NCBI GenBank assembly: GCA_963681505.1
Contig: OY811977.1
Coordinates: forward strand, 4,841,264 to 4,905,263
Source: Eunapius fragilis
Lineage: Eukaryota > Porifera > Demospongiae > Spongillida > Spongillidae
Length of the DNA stretch: 64,000 nucleotides
Direction: 5' to 3'
In this document: positions 1-11,749 of the stretch, piece after piece
How positions within the stretch are numbered: position 1 is the stretch's first letter
How the letters are laid out: every line of letters begins with the position of its first letter
The notes under the pieces: generated by a model
Told to the model about the DNA's origin: nothing
What the model saw: the letters and a program-made list of their open reading frames with translations, nothing else
Database searches by the model: none
Position numbers and translations under genes: made by a program

Positions 1-1680
1 CTGAGAGTCAGACGGAGGAACCAACAGCATCAAGAAACCGCTCATTATGAGGACTGCACCAGTGATCTTCCAATTCAGTAGATCCACATTATTTGCTGCA
101 GCATCAATTACAGCATTTATGGGAATTCCCAATACTGTTCCCAGTGATATGAATAGGGGGTAGGTGTATGCAATACCAAAGTTAATTAAGAAATTGAAAA
201 CTGTTCCAAGAATGGAACTTCCGATAACGTAGTTCCATGGAACATGATATAGAGTCTCAATACCCATGAAGTGAAGTAGCAGGACAACTGGAAACAGAAT
301 GACTGTACTAAATGCTCCAAGCATTGAGAGAAAAAGGGCCATCTGGTATATAGAAGCCTCCCCTACTCGCCACTTCAGCAGTACCTAGCAAGAGATGCAG
401 TATGTGAATTTACCACATACTTATATGCAATACATTTGTGCTATAATGTAAATGCATTCACCATTTTGCACACCCACCTTATACATTGCTATACCGATCG
501 CGGATACTACTGAGAGAACCACACCTATAATCCCAGCAGGCTGGAACCCTTCAGCATATGCAAACAGAACAATTCCTCCACATGAGAAAAAAACTGAAAC
601 GATCTAAAACACAGACACATCTTCAAAACTTTCACATTGTGCCAATTTGATATATACAGTATTTGATGGATCTGTCACTAACATTCATACCCTAAGAATC
701 AATACTGGTTCTTTTAGAATGATGATAGAAAGCAAGACAATAAATGCTGATGATGAGGATGTGAGTGTGGCCACATCAGTAGCTGAGGCATGCATCAATG
801 CCCTTGAGTAGGAATAGTTGGTGCCCACCCAGAGGGATGCAAATAGGACCGTTGAGGAGATGAGGCTACAGCCAGTGATGCCATTTGGTGAAAATACATG
901 TGTGCAGTGCCTGAAGGAAAACGTTGGAGCACATTACTTCTGATAGTTAAAATTATAAACGCAGACACTCAAAAGACTTCGTACCAGTATTGCAGAAATT
1001 AGCATGCTTATAGGTGTACACAGTTCTGTCTTTGTATGATTGAATTTCTACCATACATTTGTCATAGTGAGAAGTAGGAATGTAAACGTGTTAAATGTGA
1101 TATGACCACATTTACTGTACAGCAAACCTTACACATGACCACATTTATTCATACCTCCCTTTACGTACGACAAATGAAATTCAATATTACATCCAGACAA
1201 TTTAGCAATTGAAAGTAAATTCAATGTCCATTGCGTGCTTAAATGTGCAGTGACGATGGAATTACTCTGTTATACTGAAGCACATCATACAGTAAAATGT
1301 CCTTTTGCAGGAATCGAACTGAACGCTTACCTCCAGTATTCATCCCAATTCCTGTGTCTGTGTGGAACCGTAAGAAAATACATCGCTGACGCGAAAGGAA
1401 ATAGCGTCATCATCCAAGCTGTGCCGAACCAAACAAGGAACATCGGAGCAGAGAAGCCTCCGTTATAACTGACCTTCGTTGTCTGTACCGCACCGACCCA
1501 AGATAAGGCTATGCAAATTACGATAATCACGCCCAACGTCAGTCGCCTGCAGTTAGTTGTTGAGATCGACGGATCTCCAACTACTGGGGCGCTGCTGGCT
1601 TTGTCTGCATTGGTTTGACCGCCATCGCTTGATGTTACAATGCTTGTCATTTCGCCTGGCCATGGGACCGAAGAAGACAT
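1..1680 (-). CDS. SLC35F3/F4-like solute carrier, 3' end cut by window edge
   Basis: Multi-pass membrane transporter of the drug/metabolite transporter superfamily, SLC35F branch; human SLC35F3 is reported to carry thiamine, but the substrate here is unknown. Four exons join in frame with GT-AG borders: 1680-1331, 910-691, 603-478 and 384-1. The start is the ATG at 1680 (MSSSVPW), followed by a polar N-terminus and a first membrane helix with the family pattern SWVGAVQTTK. Later landmarks are TNYSYSRALMHASATD, the helix GIVLFAYAEGFQ, AMYKVLLKWRVGEAS, and near the edge YPLFISLGTVLGIPINAVID, which matches the human F3/F4 C-terminal region closely. Only a few residues and the stop should lie outside the window. 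All junctions keep frame, so the gene looks intact. SLC35F5 is a less likely alternative. Confidence 0.88.
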
Positions 1681-2083
1681 TGTTACATGGGCAAATGTAA
1701 TACGTGTACTGCGGAAGTGACGACGTACTGTGTGATAATGAATATAGTGGCCTTGAATAGTTAATGCAACATTCATTCATTCCCAAACCGCATGTGTATC
1801 TCCCACATGAACAGTATTATAGAGCTGCTGCGAGGGGTTGCTGACCTACACATTCCCATTGTCCCCATCTTATCCAGACTACAATGCAGCATTGAGACTT
1901 TTGAGAGCATGCTTGTCCATTTGAATAGAGTCATGGATCCCTACAGTATGCTGCAAGTTACATCAGTAGTGGACAGATAAGGACTGCAAATTTAACCAAA
2001 CAAGAATTAACAGAAGTAATAGGGGATTAATCCTTCAGTCGGGCTTTGAGGAAACCTGATGGCTTCTCATGCACATTACCAGC

Positions 2084-2245
2084 CCTTGGTCTACATCCAG
2101 CCTATGCCAGCCCTGGTCCCACAACCAGCCCTGGTCCCACAACCAGCCCTGGCTCCACAGCCAGCCCTGGACCCACAACCAGTTCTGGCCCCACAACTGG
2201 CCCTGATCTCACAACCAGCTCTGGCTCCACAACCAGATCTGACGT
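2084..2245. repeat. 18-bp minisatellite, about eight units
   Basis: The unit is close to CCAGCCCTGGTCCCACAA and recurs about eight times with substitutions. Because 18 is a multiple of three, several frames on both strands stay open as Pro/Ala/Gln or Gly/Val/Leu repeats, which explains the ORFs here. The rest of 1681-3118 holds no gene that I can support: a run of ten G near 2527 and AT-rich sequence. Confidence 0.8.
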
Positions 2246-3118
2246 CATGCATGCAACCCTGCATGCAGAACCAGCTCTCAGAGACTCCACAAAAAGAGTT
2301 CTACATAGTACTCAGTACAACCAGCTATGCATGGGTGCATGCATGTATGTATGCAGTTTATAGCTTGGAAGTGTTTTTTCCCTGTACTCCAGCTTCTCAC
2401 TCTGAGTGTTGCAAGGAATTAGTAGGCAAATTGAAATATATTTTCATTTGATGGTGAGCAAACTGATGACCACTAGACTAAGTATGCCTTCGAATAACTA
2501 ACACCATTATAGATTCACATGTATGGTGCATGTGCATGTGTGTGTGGGGGGGGGGAGGGGTGAGTAGGCGAGTCAACAAGACATGTCAAAGAGGAGGTTA
2601 TAAATTACAGCCAACTGTGTGCTTTGAAAAATAGCATAGTTGTAGACACTGTTTTGAATGCAGGAATATGCATCTGTCTCGTACACAGCATTGTGACAGT
2701 ATACCTTACGAAAGCGTACTTTTTGTGCTCAAAAAACCCATTACACATAAAGTTAACATAACAAATACTTCATAAAATGATTCCCTATTTATATCAGCAC
2801 TTATTTGTATAATGCATTGTATTAGCATTCACTGGTGGATTGTCGCTATAAATTCGTTTTGTATGGCCGGATCAATTATAAATATTCTTGCATTTAATAT
2901 TCAGTTTTAGCTAGTAATAAATAAGGAAAAAGTTAAAGCGGCTGGGGCCATGCACCCTATGACCACAGGATATGAACCTGCGGCAGCCACCACCTTCCAC
3001 CCGCCGCGCAGGAATGTGGGTGGCTTGCCTGGATATATATAATATGAATAAGAGTGGTCAAAATCTAATGAATAATAAATGAGAAGGTCTCATGTCCATG
3101 TACAAAAAAAGTTATATT

Positions 3119-5146
3119 CTAGTCACTCTGAGGGTTGAGGAAGGTGACAGAGTGTGGGTCTGGCCAAAATGGTGGGTCTTCATAGATTGCAAGTACATCT
3201 TTGGGGAGTTGTTCAGGCATGTCTATCTGAGGAAAGAGTGCTCTCAATTTGCTGTACAGCATTTCCCGACCAGCCTTGGTCTGAGGGATATTCCAAATCA
3301 TGTCTCCACTCCATGTATGGTTATCCTTCACTGGGCCCAGGAACCGTTCGGAGGAGAAGCGAGATATAAGTGCTTCATCCCATTCCTCTAGGTAGAGCGC
3401 ACCAGGAGAATAGTTGGAAGTGAAGACTGTAATAAGAGGTCTAACTCTCCTGGAGACAGAGCCTTTCATCTCTACCCTTAGTGGTTGCACATCACAAAGT
3501 GTTTTCAAGCGGTCAAAGGGCATCTTGTTCTTTTCACCCATTTCTTCTATATGTATGAATTTTTTGTTCACATAGCCATCCCACCATTTGAAGTTTTCAC
3601 TCTGGGCAGGAGTGAATATGGTTAAATCAAGCATGTATTTGGCAAACCAGTTGATGATTTTAGTTTTGCCTCCTCACGCTTTGCCCATAACCCAAATGCA
3701 TATTGTGCTAAACACAGGTTCATCATGGTCCCTCAACAGCTGCATCTCCTCGTCATAATCCTTTGCATGGCTACGGTAAAATGGGTACAACTTTATCATG
3801 TGCCTCAATGGGAAATAGGGGTCCATCTGCATCAACTCTGTAATGTACCGCATGCATCCATTTGGGTTTGTGTTTGAGCGATTTCTGTACCCCTGCTCGG
3901 ATAGTGTTTTCTGTGCCAACACTTTACTCTGAAGGCCAAAATAATGTGGGATTAAAGCACGCCTTCTCATTCCTTCACTGTGCTTAGCAATTTGATTTTG
4001 AAGCCATTGCCTAGGTGTGGGTTTCTCACCTGTTGGTATGTCTACATTATCTACAACTCTAGGCCCAAAAAGATTCCATAAAGTGTCACTTATCAATTGC
4101 TTGACGCTTCTTGTGTCATCAGTTGGGACAATGGGGCGCTCAGAGACTGGTCGTTGCTCTCGCCTAGAACGTCCATCACCGACTGCACAAATAAATCCTG
4201 TGATGGGCTGTTGCATCACCGGTCTCTGAGGGCTGCGACTTCTCTCTCGAGAGACAGAGGGGGTGGGAGTGTCTTCGATGACAACTGCCTCTCTAACCAC
4301 ATCCTTTCTTGCTTCAACGTAGCTGACTCGGGGGTTTCTCTTATTACCCAAAGAGAGGTTAAGTCTGCGCTCTCTTGTTCCTTTTCTATTATCTGCTTCA
4401 GAGCCTGCTGGTACACTTCCGTCTCCCTCCACAACTGCCGGGCTAGGAGCACGCTGTTTCTCGCAGACTGGTTCCTCATCTGCACCAAGCTGTCGTACTG
4501 CGTCCAAGATGTCTTCCCATTGAAGTGGAGGTGTTCCAACAGTGCACGCCAATTGTGTGAGGCTTGGAAGACCTGGGGGATCGTTGTCGACTTCCCCACA
4601 ACTACTTGGTCCACCAGTGCTCTCCTGCACACTTTCTGCACTGGGAACTGCCCCATCGATATAATCGGCTCCTCTTCCAGTCCCTTCCACACCTGGTCCA
4701 GTATATGTAACTCTGTGTCCCTCGTAAATATCTCGGTTGTAGTTGGACTGCTGAAATTCTTCCTCAATTCCTGCTCCATTCTTTCCAACATACTTGATGA
4801 GGTTTTCTCACGTGCTATCCCCACTGTTGTACCAATACCCCCCCAAAATTTCGCTTGAGCCATGTGGCTCCGTGCATCTCCTTGGTGTGTACAGCAACAT
4901 GGTAGTGAGGGCCTCTTCCTGCTTTATACTCCCTGCCTCCGACTGCATATCGGATGCATCCTCCGTTTTCTGCCCATTCTCTAAATCTGTGTAGGTCGTG
5001 CGTCCCACTGACTGTAAGCAACCAGAGGTCACTCGTGTGGACGAATGCTTGCCAATCGCCTGAGTAGTGCCTAGACATTTATCACCTCGTCTATTCACTT
5101 TTTGCATACTGACGAACAATAATATTATATACACCAGAGCAGCCAC
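3119..5146 (-). mobile_element. Fossil Rep gene of CRESS-DNA-virus type
   Basis: Endogenous, virus-like rolling-circle replication gene. Two parts are recognisable. The HUH endonuclease part (about 5078-4815) contains the metal-binding motif PHYHVAVHT after an YAVGGREY stretch. The superfamily 3 helicase part (about 3690-3119) contains a Walker A region, KWWDGY, the Walker B-like FIHIEEMGE, and motif C ending TVFTSNYSP, an order typical of circovirus-like Reps. Between them lies an unusually long middle region with Arg/Ser-rich and charged stretches, so the whole spans about 2 kb against roughly 0.9-1.1 kb for most CRESS Reps. It is broken, with about two or three breaks unless some are introns. 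No capsid gene is seen nearby. A parvovirus-type Rep is less likely because of the WWDGY box. Confidence 0.7.
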
Positions 5147-5479
5147 CCTGATAGGATTGATTGAGGGTTGATGAATTTCATTAATAAAACTTCACTAGCG
5201 TCTGGGAGACAACGGAGAAACGGATCGCTTATCTCTTTATCGCGATGGAATGAGAGCACAACTGATAAGTCAACATTCACTGAAAGCGGGTATATGTGCA
5301 TTTACCTGCAAGCAGTGGATAACTGCAAGGTTGTTCATTGACTTAGCAACTTCCAAGTGGTATTTACCAAAGTGGGTTTGGTTGAATACAATTAGCTTTC
5401 TGTGCAGCAGTTCATATAAGATAGCAGTATGTAACTTACAACATGGATCAGCATTGCGCCTTCTTCAACTTACTATTGC

Positions 5480-7851
5480 AGCTGCTCTGCACAGTCTAAT
5501 ATCCCCTGTAGGATAAAATGACATGCTGCACTAGTAGATACATAAATTCTTACATACTTGCTCCCTGTAAAGCACAGCCAACTTTGAGATGGTGTCCATC
5601 ACCTTAGGATCCATTTCTTCAAAATGCTAATAACGATTTGGACTGTAATTTAATACATGTATACTTTTCATTTCCGACCTGCAGTTGTACTGCATAAGCC
5701 TTTTCATATAGAGGTGTAGCTAAATCGAATCTAAATGTAGGTACCTTGAACATACAATTGGTAATAAACAAGAATAGCATACTTTTGGCACTGCAAATAA
5801 AATGCTGCCAAGTTTCTCATGACCTCTGCACTCCTAAGGTGGTCCTCCCCAAGTAGTGTCTCAAAGGATTTCAACGATCTCAACAGAAAGTCTTCTCCAG
5901 TCCGGCAATATTGTGAGGAAATTATAACTACTCGTGAATATTGTAATCCACTCCCTATGGGCTTGAACAATTCATTTTTAAGTTGGTAAATTGATGATTG
6001 CCAACAATACATGTAGTTAATCCTGAATGTCATACCTCGGGAGTACAAATTGTACGTCCTGGTATACAACAAACAAAAAACGTTTTTTGCGATTTGGTCA
6101 TTGAAGGGAACATGTTACAGTTAACAGTACTGACAAGTGGTCCTTTTAGGTGAATCATGATATGTAAGTAGAACAAGTGGTGCTAGTGCAGCTATTCATT
6201 ATGTTTTATGAGCTGATAGCTCAAGTACTATATATTTTACTAAGGTATACAAATCTCGACTCAATCATACTAGGACTTGTACTCAGTGGCCACAGTTTGA
6301 ATGTTATCTTGTGATGAGTTAAAATACAAAACGACATAGTTGATATAAAGTTTCTAACCCTTTTACCAAATCCAATGTGGTTTCTCCTCCTTTATGCATC
6401 TATATGGGCTCAAGATAATCAAACGCTCATCCCCACACATAGCATTCTCTGCTGGCTGAATACAACTGTTCAAAATTGCTACATTCCTGAATTTCAATAT
6501 GTGGTCTTTCCCACAAAACAGAACCTCACTCATGGTTTATATATATATATTTTAGCTTTTCGATTTTACCTAGGTCTTCTACAATTTCTTACTAGAAATT
6601 GTTCTGTTCATGCCATAGTCACAATGATCTGAATTTCGAACTGCACATACCAACTTTGATGAAAGTTTATATTGATTTTGGTCAGTATTGGTGGGAATAA
6701 TGATTGAAAACAAAGCAAAATAGATAGCCAACATATGCACTTTACAGAAAAATCATGTTGCATAAAAGTTATGTTCGTATTTGACTGATAGCAACATATA
6801 ATATAATGGTATCGTTTTCTACTTCTATGTGCATCACTTACTCCGGGTCTCCATAAATGGTGTGAATTACTCCAAGGTGATTCATTTTAGAAGCACTCTC
6901 CACACTTTCTGAGGTCAATGAGGCACCAAATTGCTCCAGTTTGGTGACATAGCTTTTTAGTATTGCACTTGCCTGTGACGGATTACAGCAATCCAACCTT
7001 GTGTGCTCTAATTAGGCGCATACCGAAGCCTTTTCATTTTGATATTGCTGGATGGCAAATATTCTTGGCATCAGGGAGCTTGATAGTTCAACACTGTATT
7101 AGGTATTGACCAAATGCATACATGTGTAAATGCACAAGAACACACACAAATCACACAGATGAAATTACGTGCAGCATTAGGGTGTTGCCAAACAAATAAA
7201 AATTGTAATCTAAATTAGTAATCAACCCAAGTTTCCTACAGTTAGAATACCTGCACAATGTATATTATTAATATGCAGTATTTACTGATGTGCACATAGA
7301 TGCACAAGCAATGGCAGGACCGTTGCAACGCTAGGCAACGCTAAAGTGCATTACTTACTATATGCAAGTAATTTTGTACTCACTTATTCTGTTTGTTCTG
7401 TACTTAACACAGCCGTTCTAAAACCTAAGATAGAAAGGTGAGGATCATGGCTTGTAGCAAAGGCCCTGTGTACTGACCTTTAATACTTCTGGTGAATCCT
7501 CTCCATAATTAGATTCAAAAATCTCCAACGCCTGCTTATAGAACTCTATGGCAGTGCTTACATACAAAGCATGGTTTGTAGAGTTATTTAAACATATAAA
7601 TACCAAACGGACATAAATGTACTGTAACATAAGACCCTGCAAAGATATTGTAAATTGTGTTGATCAAAACATAGTCAATATTACGTATTATGTTGACTGT
7701 GTCCATGCAGAGGCCAGGTGCCTGTAATATGTATAGTACTCACCTTCCTCTGTCAGACAGAGAGTATAGCACACCAAGTTCGTACATTGCAGCACCCACT
7801 TCAGGACCATCCGGATCAAGGTGGGCTTCTCCTAGCTCCAAGCGTCCACCG
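5480..7851 (-). CDS. Tetratricopeptide-repeat gene (kinesin-light-chain/NPHP3-like TPRs), partial
   Basis: Several small minus-strand exons each encode part of a TPR of the kinesin light chain/nephrocystin-3 kind; such repeats bind other proteins. Exons that I can place are 7851-7744 (GRLELGEAHLDPDGPEV, then MYELGVLYSL), 7556-7478 (TAIEFYKQALEIFESNYGED), 6972-6842 (KMNHLGVIHTIYGDPE), about 5894-5783 (KSFETLLGEDHLRSAEVMRN), 5626-5558 (HFEEMDPKVMDTISKLAVLY) and a microexon near 5513-5482 (GILDCAEQLQ). Donors are good (GTGAGT, GTCAGT, GTAAGT, GTATGC, GTATGT). Neither a start nor a stop is found. Upstream the gene runs straight into a copy of CRN-derived sequence, so the 5' part is missing or lies beyond the repeat. 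It may be a live gene with a distant promoter or a remnant. Confidence 0.6.
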
Positions 7852-8920
7852 CTAACAGAGATGAAATGGTAATGTCATCATCACCTGGTTTGGTGGGCTA
7901 GTTGGATGAAGTTCATTTGATTTTAAAACAAAAACTATATAGATATCATGAATTCAAAAATACAGATGCATGAGGTAGGCATTTACCTACAAGCACAACA
8001 GAAAATATGCTTCACGTGACCAATTATAATTATAGCAATATTTATTCAATTGCAATTAGTGACACTAATGCTGAAAATTGAATCGCCAACGCTGGAATAG
8101 AAATGAGGTCTATTCCCGCATCACGTGGAATATGACGATTTAACAACACTGATGCTGAAGTTGACACAATATCAAACCCAACTAAACTTTTCTCAAAAAA
8201 TGTTTTACTTGTACAAGTGATGGTAACATAATCATTCTTGTATCATTTGTCAAAAAACATAAGTCTAAGTAATAAGTAGTCTCCAAACAGGAACAGATGA
8301 ACCATCCGCTGTCCTTATAGCAATGTGTCGTAACAGAGGTATCTGACACCTCTGCAATGATGCGTTGCAATGAGAGCAGTGGATGGTCTTAGTCTTACAA
8401 AGCTTCTGCCCAAACAGATAAGTACAATGTGGCAAAACAATCAAACATGGCTAGAATGCTGGAATGGTGGAATGCAAACAACTTTGTTTTGCGTACCCCG
8501 CGATGTAAAAACGTGCTCTGAGATACATGCCCAGGACATTAGATGTCCATTAAGGTTGTCGTGTAACAATTAAACCATAATCGTTAAGATTGTCATAGTA
8601 TTCGCTGGCAATATTGATGAGCACAGAGTTGGTTGCTATGGCTCCCGAAAGATAAAACCCAAACCCCATACCTTTGCTTCATTCTTCTTATCCATTCCGC
8701 CTGCATCCTCATTCCCTGACTTGCCATTCCAGAAACCAGAGCTAGTGTTAAAGTGGTGACATTTTAAATTCGACACGGAGGCATTAAATGGCTCCACGGC
8801 TGAAATGGAAGACTGGGACTGTAGGAGAACATTTGAAAGTGAGCACTTCTGTATAGATATGAGGAAGCTACCACAGTAGTAACCATTTATGCTCAATAAA
8901 GTTACTATCACAAGTCAAAG

Positions 8921-9902
8921 CAGAGATAATATATAGAGGGATTGGAAACTCATCACGTGCGCCATTCACCGAAGAACTTGTCAAATGGGGCGGTTTTGAG
9001 TCTTTTCCATATTAGGTATATACTTCCTCCATGTTTTATACCTTTTCTGTATTGCTTGACACTTGTACTAGTTGGATAAAACATGTTGAGCGATTGTCCC
9101 ATCTAATTTGCTTCGCATTTTGCATTTTTAATGGCATTTTAGCAATAAAATATTCCCCTGTACCTTTTTTAGCTTTCCGCCACTACCTATGTATTTCATT
9201 GTTTTGTTAGTACATTACATACTCCATTCTATGTTGCGTAGTGATAGTTTGAGCGTCACCGCTTGAGCGGAAGAACAGTTATAGCATTTTGAGGGTCCCC
9301 GTTGTACCTTTTGCGTGAGTTGTGGAGCCATCAAGCACTTAAAAGGTAGGGAATACGAAAGAACGAGGGGGATTGTATTGCTTAGGCGTGTTTTGACTAC
9401 TAAATCGTCGTATTTGCGCTTTACATGCTCTTCCAAAGTTTCGCTACGGGAAAGAAATTTCGCCTTGGTCGCAGCAAGGGTGGTGCTGTTAGTCTTGTGG
9501 TGTCTCTTCCGCGGCACAAAAGAAGAATCAGCACATAAGATAAACCTGCAGAAGACCAGAGATTCTATATATTATCTCTGAGAAGACCAAGGCACTGAAA
9601 AAAAAATTGAATACTTAGACGAATGCTTGAACTTGTATGGATTCTATACCCTAGCTAGGATTGCCGGTGTTAGGGGGCTTGTCCAAACTATGAAAAATTA
9701 GCGTCATTGTGACGTTAGGGGGGGGGGGGGGGGGCTGTGACGTTAAGAAAAATTTTATTGTCCGCAAGTATAGTTTTATAATACGGAACATCTAGTTAGC
9801 TGCAGCGTTGACTCCAGTTGCAGCAATTACGTCTATTCAGACTACACTGCACATTGAATAATGTTTCATGCTACTAATCTAACAAAAACGCTATGACGCT
9901 AA

Positions 9903-9934
<32 letters not shown>

Positions 9935-10032
9935 ATGTTAATTAACGTCACAATGACGCTAATTTTTCCAAACATAGTTTGGACAAGCCCCCTTAATTAA
10001 TGAGTTTCCAATCCCTCTATGCATTATCTCTG
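8921..10032 (-). mobile_element. TIR DNA transposon (hAT-like ends) with 7-bp target duplication, copy A
   Basis: The ends are inverted repeats starting CAGAGATAATATATAGAGGG and about 33 bp long. The flanks carry a perfect 7-bp duplication, GTCAAAG, at 8914-8920 and 10033-10039. The same element without the inner MITE occupies 19861-21046 in the other orientation, and copy 2 has the empty site at 13289-13295. An open frame of about 100 codons (9517-9215) is shared with the other copy, but I do not recognise it. The CAGAG terminus suggests hAT, though hAT elements usually make 8-bp duplications. It is probably non-autonomous. Confidence 0.65.
9673..9992. mobile_element. PIF/Harbinger-like MITE nested in the 8921-10032 element
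   Basis: A 320-bp non-coding element whose inverted ends begin GGGGGCTTGTCCAAACTATG. It is flanked by TTA at 9670-9672 and 9993-9995. The sister transposon copy at 19.9 kb has one TAA at this position (19898-19900), which shows the empty site directly. A 3-bp TWA duplication with G-rich ends is the PIF/Harbinger signature. Two G runs of 17 and about 26 bases lie inside. Confidence 0.7.
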
Positions 10033-10472
10033 GTCAAAGATATACGCTTTTGAGAAACGAGACGACTTAACCAGACTTAACAAAGGATTCTTTCCTGCGA
10101 ACACGCAAGGCAGGAACCTTGCTTAAGCAAACCCGCCCCTCAACTTTTAATTTTGTATATGACTTTGCACCTTCTACTAATCCCACTAGCGTTACTGTTG
10201 CAGCAATAACTAATTCTTACTAAATACACAACCAGAAATACACAACCAAAAATATTAACTAATCGGTGACCGTATACACCTAGTACTGCTCTCAGTTTCA
10301 ACGCATGTCTCATTTTTAAAAACTTGAAAAAGGGGAGAGGCTCTTACAATCGAATTATCAACCAATTGGCAACTTCACGGAGTGCACGCCAAATGTATAG
10401 CTCACGTGCGCCGTTTCCAATCCCTCTCGATGCTTTATCATAAGTCACTGATTTAGTGGTACACAATTTCAG

Positions 10473-10858
10473 CAGGCCCGGCGCACTCAGTGAAAAGTTG
10501 GTGCGGCCAATCGTGTAGACGTGTATCGAAGTATTTCCAGGTAGGGGGTCTGGGGGAGCGCTGTAAGCTCCCCCAGCGGGGTCTGGGGCTCCGCCCCAGA
10601 AGCTAACGCTTTCCTAGAATCTGAGTACGCAAAATTGCATGTATGTTGCTCGTATATATATGGCAATGAAATTGTTTTGTAGGTAACCCGGTGCCATACG
10701 TTGGTGTGCATTATCTGGTTACATGATTTTGTTTTGCATACAATGAATAATAACTACACGTCGCTCTGGACAGCCCACATATTAGACACGCCCATATTTT
10801 GGGATCCAAAGTTGGTGCGGCCAAAGCCGCACCGGCCGCACCGTGTGCGCCGGGCCTG
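10473..10858. mobile_element. MITE with CAGGCCCGGCGCAC ends
   Basis: A 386-bp non-coding element with inverted ends CAGGCCCGGCGCAC; the matching right end finishes at 10858. The subterminal motif TTGGTGCGGCC is also inverted near each end. A GC-rich hairpin (GGGGGAGC...GCTCCCCC) lies near 10550-10580. The CAG terminus suggests the hAT group, but I could not fix a clean 8-bp target duplication. Confidence 0.55.
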
Positions 10859-11499
10859 AAATTTGGTTGTGTACAGGTACTATAGGAACACCTATCGTTA
10901 CAGTATCGTTCTAGCATCGCTACAGCATTGATGTAAACTGTAACTTACGCTGGGCCTTTGAACTTTCGATCCCGAAACAAATACATGTACTAGTATTGTA
11001 GCGCCTATAGACGTTATTCGACCGCAATATGAAATATAAATGTCACGCGCTTGTAAGCAATATTGACCAATTAAGTCACGTGACATCGACGAGAGAAATT
11101 CGTTTGTGCGACAGTTTTTGTTGTACGTAAAGCTGTGCTATGCCTTTATGTCATAAAAATGGTTGTAACCATTACTATATTCCCAGTAGTCGATGTTGTT
11201 TGACTTTTGAACTCTGTTACGCGGGAAATATTATCATAAATGGCGCACAAAGGCTTTGTGTAAGGCTACGTTGCTTGAGCCTTCGTGTACACATTAGAGG
11301 TACTGTCTTACTGAATTTGTACGTAGCGCACCATTACGCACTGGGAGATCTGTTTTTGCTGAATGGCTTGTAAGAACTTAGTGACTTATCGTTCAAAACA
11401 CTTAATATATGGTTTGTGTATGGCTAGCTTCATTCCTTTAGACATGTATGTTTTTTAAATTCGCTCGGTGTATTCTACGACGGTTTCTGCACTGGGAGA

Positions 11500-11700
11500 T
11501 TATGTTTTGAACCCTTCGTATACCGGTCTTAGAGAAGGAGTATGAATGAAATACACAAAAATGTCGGGAAACGACACGTCAGGCCAACGAGAGGGGTTGT
11601 AGTCCCAAGCATCTTTTGGAGTCATGTACGGATCTGTTGTTATGCCTAGCATACCAAGTTTCTCATTATAGCGTGACTTCCCGACTGCATCAAGCTGCAT
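11500..11700 (-). pseudogene. N-terminal exon fragment of a SWIM-YqaJ family protein
   Basis: The 66-codon frame contains KLGMLGITTDPYMTPKDAW and then WPDVSFPDIFVYFI. This matches my memory of the N-terminal region of the multi-copy SWIM zinc-finger/YqaJ-nuclease proteins of sponges and cnidarians (pattern DPY..P..W...WP...FPD...Y). The family's next conserved block does not follow, so this is a fragment. A more complete relative of the later part of the family lies at 45.7-47.6 kb. Confidence 0.4.
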
Positions 11701-11749
11701 CCGATTGTTCAGCCATACTCAATAACGGCGACGCCTTTCTCAATAAACA

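Larger units (their letters stand above)
7852..10385 (-). repeat. Copy 1 of the CRN 5' region, inverted
   Basis: This segment, read on the minus strand, matches 13.06-15.15 kb and 19.52-22.8 kb on the plus strand. It includes the CRN exon ending in NEAK (about 8850-8690) and the start of the next CRN exon (DDDITISSLLAVD, about 7895-7853). Against copy 2 it lacks roughly 760 bp around the likely first exons and gains the transposon at 8921-10032. The CRN homology stops within a few bases of the first TPR exon, so no complete CRN gene remains here. Confidence 0.75.

Noticed and set aside
1311-1340. TTCGATTCC-like T-arm on the minus strand
   Set aside because: No acceptor stem or anticodon arm can be built around it; not a tRNA.
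2046-2451. Overlapping Pro/Ala-rich frames on both strands
   Set aside because: They are produced by the 18-bp minisatellite, whose period is a multiple of three.
5118-5130. AATAATATTATAT near the Rep fossil as a rolling-circle origin
   Set aside because: It resembles an origin nonamer only loosely and has no flanking stem; AT-rich chance is enough.
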